Of a stretch of 16,863 nucleotides of DNA, positions 14,371 through 16,863 are shown in pieces. Source of the stretch: Anaerolineales bacterium UBA5069. Its GTDB lineage: Bacteria > Chloroflexota > Anaerolineae > Caldilineales > Caldilineaceae. Both the position numbers and the translations under genes were made by a program. Position 1 is the stretch's first letter, and each line of letters starts with the position of its first letter. Location: assembly GCA_002415895.1 (NCBI GenBank), contig DIAV01000390.1, positions 1 through 16,863 of the forward strand, read 5' to 3'. The notes under the pieces are model-generated. The model did no database searches. It saw only the letters and a program-made list of their open reading frames with translations, and was not told where the DNA came from.

Positions 14371-15342
14371 CTACATCGCCACAACGCCTGCAGAGCGCAC
14401 GGGCGCGGCGGCCTCAACCGGCGGCACAATCACCGGCTCGCCCATCAGGTTCTCCAAATAGCGACGCGACCAGATCAGCGACTGGAGCACTTCGCCCTCG
14501 CTGCGATCCCAGGCGGCGTCTTCGTGCTCAATGCTCAGGCTGCCGCCATAGCGCGCGTGGCGCAACGCCGCCAAAATGAGCGTCCAGTTCAATTCGCCCC
14601 AGCCGGGCAGCACATAGCGCCACCAGCCGTCGCCGTCAATGCCCTCACGCGCAAGGCGCGCGCGGTCGATAACCGTGTCCTTCACATGCACGTGGGCCAC
14701 TCGGGGCGCGTAATCGCGCAGCGCAGCATAGGCGTCCACCATCTGCCAAACGAGATGGCTGGGGTCAAAGCCAAGGGTCAATTCGGGCAAGGCGACATCA
14801 AATAGTTCATGCCAAAGCGCCGGGCCGGTGGCAATATTGCCCACCGCCGGGCAATTCTCAATGGCCACGGTCACGCCGCCCTCCCGCGCAAGGGGCAGCA
14901 CCGTCTCGCCCAGCCACTCAATCACGTCGGGCAGGTTGGCGCGCAGGCTGCGCCCGGGCAAGCGCCCCGTTGCCAGCACCACAAGCGGAATCGCGTGCTC
15001 GCCGGCAAAGCGCAGCCGGTCGATCACGTTGCGGCGGTGCATGGCGCGCTCGGCTGCGTCGGCGGCAAGCACGTTGCGCCCATAGGTGAGCGAGACAATT
15101 TGCGCGCCGGTGCTGCGCGCCGCGGCAAAAGCCGCGCTCTCCAGCGGCACTGCAGGGCCCACCTCAAGCCCGGCAAAGCCATTCTCCATGGCCCACGCTG
15201 CCATCTTGGGCAGGCTCCAGGGCTGGAAAGCGCCAAAGAGGGTGAGGATGTTGGTGTGAAAAACAATGGGCGGGCGAAAGCCAGTATAGGGGATGGCAGG
15301 CGCAGCATTTGCGGCAGCCTGCACAGGTGCATCAAAATCCAT
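14371..15342 (-). CDS. Sugar phosphate isomerase/epimerase family TIM-barrel protein (IolE/xylose isomerase-like)
   Basis: A metal-dependent TIM-barrel enzyme of the AP-endonuclease-2/xylose-isomerase-like family. Metal-ligand positions appear in order: Glu162 (AIENCP), Asp193 and His196 (GFDPSH), His219 (HVHVKD) and Glu272 (SIEHED). The length of 323 residues is slightly above the common 270-300 because of a polar Ala-rich N-terminus and a variable C-terminal tail (about residues 305-323). The start is ATG 15342 with AGGAG eight bases upstream. It follows the ROK repressor by 60 bases and precedes the Gfo/Idh/MocA gene. Possible jobs are isomerisation, epimerisation, dehydration (as IolE) or cleavage of a 3-keto-glycoside, as known for some TIM-barrel partners of Gfo/Idh enzymes. 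The sequence alone cannot choose. Confidence 0.88.
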   Translation of the reverse strand: MDFDAPVQAAANAAPAIPYTGFRPPIVFHTNILTLFGAFQPWSLPKMAAWAMENGFAGLEVGPAVPLESAAFAAARSTGAQIVSLTYGRNVLAADAAERAMHRRNVIDRLRFAGEHAIPLVVLATGRLPGRSLRANLPDVIEWLGETVLPLAREGGVTVAIENCPAVGNIATGPALWHELFDVALPELTLGFDPSHLVWQMVDAYAALRDYAPRVAHVHVKDTVIDRARLAREGIDGDGWWRYVLPGWGELNWTLILAALRHARYGGSLSIEHEDAAWDRSEGEVLQSLIWSRRYLENLMGEPVIVPPVEAAAPVRSAGVVAM

Positions 15343-15402
15343 GGAAAGTACTCCTGCTCAAAAAAAGACAAATCGGGTGCAGACTGCGCGCCCCATCCGC
15401 CG

Positions 15403-16719
15403 CTACGACAAAGTCATCTGCGCGCGCTGATTGGCTTGCGTCAAAACGGGTGCAAGCGATGCGCTTTGCGGCGTGAAGACAAAAGCATCGAGCGCCAGCA
15501 CACCTGCGCCTACAACGCCGCTCTGCCCGCCAAAGGTAGTGGGGAGCAGGTCAACCCCATCGGCAATGCCGCCGAATGCATGCCGCCGCATGGTGCTTTC
15601 GGCCACGGGCGCAATCAGGTCAAACGCCTCGGCCAACCAGCCCCCCAGCATGATCATCTCGGGGTTAAGCACATTAACTACATTGGCCAGCGCCAGGCCA
15701 AGGAAGTGGGCGCGTTCTTCCAGCATCTCCACAAGCGCAAGGTGACCATCGCGCGCGGCATCGCAGATCACGGCCATTGGATCAGCGCGCAATTGCGTCA
15801 GCCCCGGCTGAATCGACTCGGCGCGCGCCAGCAGCACAGTCTCGGAGATTTCGGTCTCAAGGCAGCCATAATTGCCGCAGCGACAGAGCGCGCCCCCCTC
15901 CGGGCGCATAACCCAGTGGCCAATTTCGCCTGCGCCCGAATCGGCCCCGTGGTAGAGCGCGCCATCCACCACCAGCCCCGCACCCACGCCCACACGTGCA
16001 TACACAAAAGCCAGCGCGCGCACATTGCGCCCCACACCGTAGAGACTTTCGGCCAGCGCCATACAGCGCACATTGTTGTCTACAACCACAGGCAGCCCCA
16101 CCTGCGCGCTCAGCAGCGCCCCAAGCGGTGCATGCTGCCAGCCCAGGTTGGGTGCAAAGACATTGACACCTGTCCGGCTCTGCACAAGGCCGGACGCCCC
16201 CACGCCGATGCCCACAATTTGCCCCCCGCCCTGGCGCGCATCCTGCGCCTCATGGGGCCAATCTGGCCGCACAGCCTGCGCGCCCGCGTGCTCCTCAATG
16301 AGCACATGGCACATGGCCGCTGTGCGCTGCATGGCGTGCTCGGCGGATTCGTTCGGCTCAATGTCAAAAACGCGCTCGCCCCGCACATTGGCCTGCATGT
16401 CCACTTTGGCCACGCGAATCTGGTCGACACCCACGTAAACACCAAGGGCGCAGCGACTCCCAGGGCGCAGCCGCAGCGCCTGCGGCGGCCGTCCTGCACC
16501 GGCACGCGCCGCCGCCAAATCCGTCCCCGACTCCACAACGAGGCCCATGTCAATCAATTCAGCGATTAGGTTGGTAACGGTGGTGGTGGAGAGGTGGGTT
16601 TGGCGCGCCAGGCGCACGCGCGAAATGGGCTGCTGGCGCAGCAGCGCCAGCAGCAGCGTGCGCACATTGTGCGCTTTAACAGTCAATGCATTGCGACCGG
16701 AGTGAAATGGGGTAGTCAT
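15403..16719 (-). CDS. ROK family transcriptional regulator
   Basis: A sugar-responsive repressor of the NagC/Mlc/XylR type, probably controlling the genes downstream. The 438-residue protein has an N-terminal winged helix-turn-helix (about 14-65, with RVRLARQTHLSTTTVTNLIAELIDMGLV), then the ROK sugar-binding domain. That domain includes GIGVGASGLV, a zinc site with GEIGHW (His268) and CRCGNYGCLE (Cys279, Cys281, Cys286). The segment aligned with the catalytic Asp of ROK kinases reads VDNNVR, so Asp is replaced by Asn216. This supports a regulator without kinase activity. The start is ATG 16719, with a weak GGA upstream and a good promoter at 16783-16810. As first gene of the cluster it is likely autoregulated. 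The inducer should be a sugar of this pathway, which is inference. Confidence 0.93.
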   Translation of the reverse strand: MTTPFHSGRNALTVKAHNVRTLLLALLRQQPISRVRLARQTHLSTTTVTNLIAELIDMGLVVESGTDLAAARAGAGRPPQALRLRPGSRCALGVYVGVDQIRVAKVDMQANVRGERVFDIEPNESAEHAMQRTAAMCHVLIEEHAGAQAVRPDWPHEAQDARQGGGQIVGIGVGASGLVQSRTGVNVFAPNLGWQHAPLGALLSAQVGLPVVVDNNVRCMALAESLYGVGRNVRALAFVYARVGVGAGLVVDGALYHGADSGAGEIGHWVMRPEGGALCRCGNYGCLETEISETVLLARAESIQPGLTQLRADPMAVICDAARDGHLALVEMLEERAHFLGLALANVVNVLNPEMIMLGGWLAEAFDLIAPVAESTMRRHAFGGIADGVDLLPTTFGGQSGVVGAGVLALDAFVFTPQSASLAPVLTQANQRAQMTLS

Positions 16720-16750
16720 GTAATCCGCTGTTTCGTGTGCGCAGCCGCAT

Positions 16751-16774
16751 TACTTTTCCAAAGGGATTAATCGC
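16751..16774. promoter_or_regulatory. Possible AT-rich operator downstream of the ROK promoter
   Basis: On the minus strand ATTAATCC and, after a short spacer, GGAAAAGTAAT give an imperfect ATTA...TAAT dyad just after the expected transcription start. ROK repressors often bind AT-rich dyads near their own promoters. The symmetry is imperfect (the arms differ in length), so this is a weak candidate. Confidence 0.25.
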
Positions 16775-16782
16775 GCAACATG

Positions 16783-16810
16783 AGTATAGCACGCCTTGCA
16801 GGGGTGTCAA
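16783..16810 (-). promoter_or_regulatory. Sigma70-like promoter of the ROK regulator and cluster
   Basis: On the minus strand a perfect -35 box TTGACA (16805-16810) and a -10 box TATACT (16783-16788, five of six consensus bases) are separated by 16 bases. Transcription would start near 16776, giving a leader of roughly 57 bases before ATG 16719. It is the only convincing promoter I found in the window, which suggests that much of the cluster is transcribed from here. Confidence 0.7.
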
Positions 16811-16863
16811 TGGAGAGTGTGCGGCCTGCCAGGGCGTCACAAAAGTCAGGGATTCGCGCATGC

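Noticed and set aside
14809..16569. A 586-codon open frame on the plus strand
   Set aside because: It lies antisense across the ROK regulator and the TIM-barrel gene, shows no recognisable domain and is Arg/His/Ala-rich, as expected from the reverse of GC-rich codons.

Overview
The window looks like part of a GC-rich bacterial chromosome. My best guess is a member of the Chloroflexota (Anaerolineae/Caldilineae type). This rests on general resemblance: a Tat-type lipoprotein sugar-binding protein with an Ala/Pro-rich linker, a short threonine synthase with a zinc ribbon, a PPi-type phosphofructokinase, and many GTG/TTG starts. It is an inference, with no marker gene to prove it. All fifteen genes I can support lie on the minus strand, so transcription runs from the right end (16.8 kb) to the left end. 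No rRNA, tRNA, CRISPR array, insertion sequence or integrase was seen, and no gap between genes exceeds about 230 bases.

Layout in transcription order. A clear sigma70-like promoter (16783-16810) precedes a ROK-family repressor (16719-15403). Next comes a sugar-modifying block: a xylose-isomerase-like TIM-barrel protein (15342-14371), a Gfo/Idh/MocA dehydrogenase (14288-13275), a cytochrome P450 (13278-12043), a COG2407 fucose/arabinose-isomerase-like protein (12046-10673) and a YdjC/ChbG-type deacetylase (10637-9732). The middle three overlap by four bases at each junction. A carbohydrate ABC importer follows: binding protein (9573-8173) and two permeases (7953-7033, 6937-6017), with hairpin-forming sequences in the gaps. 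Then come a GH4 glycosidase (5786-4389), a NagB-fold protein with an altered active site (4360-3485), a D-2-hydroxyacid dehydrogenase (3403-2396) and a VOC/glyoxalase-fold protein (2399-2013). The left end carries threonine synthase (1880-705) and a phosphofructokinase cut by the window edge (607 to the edge).

How it may work together (inference): the ROK protein senses a sugar and controls uptake and breakdown of a glycoside or oligosaccharide. The importer brings it in, the deacetylase and GH4 enzyme trim it, and the dehydrogenase, TIM-barrel and isomerase-like proteins reshape the sugar. The most unusual part is a P450 translationally coupled between a sugar dehydrogenase and a sugar isomerase. 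This fits oxidative removal of a substituent such as an O-methyl group, or another hydroxylation, on a sugar or its aglycone. The NagB-fold protein lacks several residues needed for glucosamine-6-phosphate, so its substrate is probably different. No importer ATPase, P450 redox partner or sugar kinase other than the phosphofructokinase is in the window. The substrate cannot be named from sequence alone.
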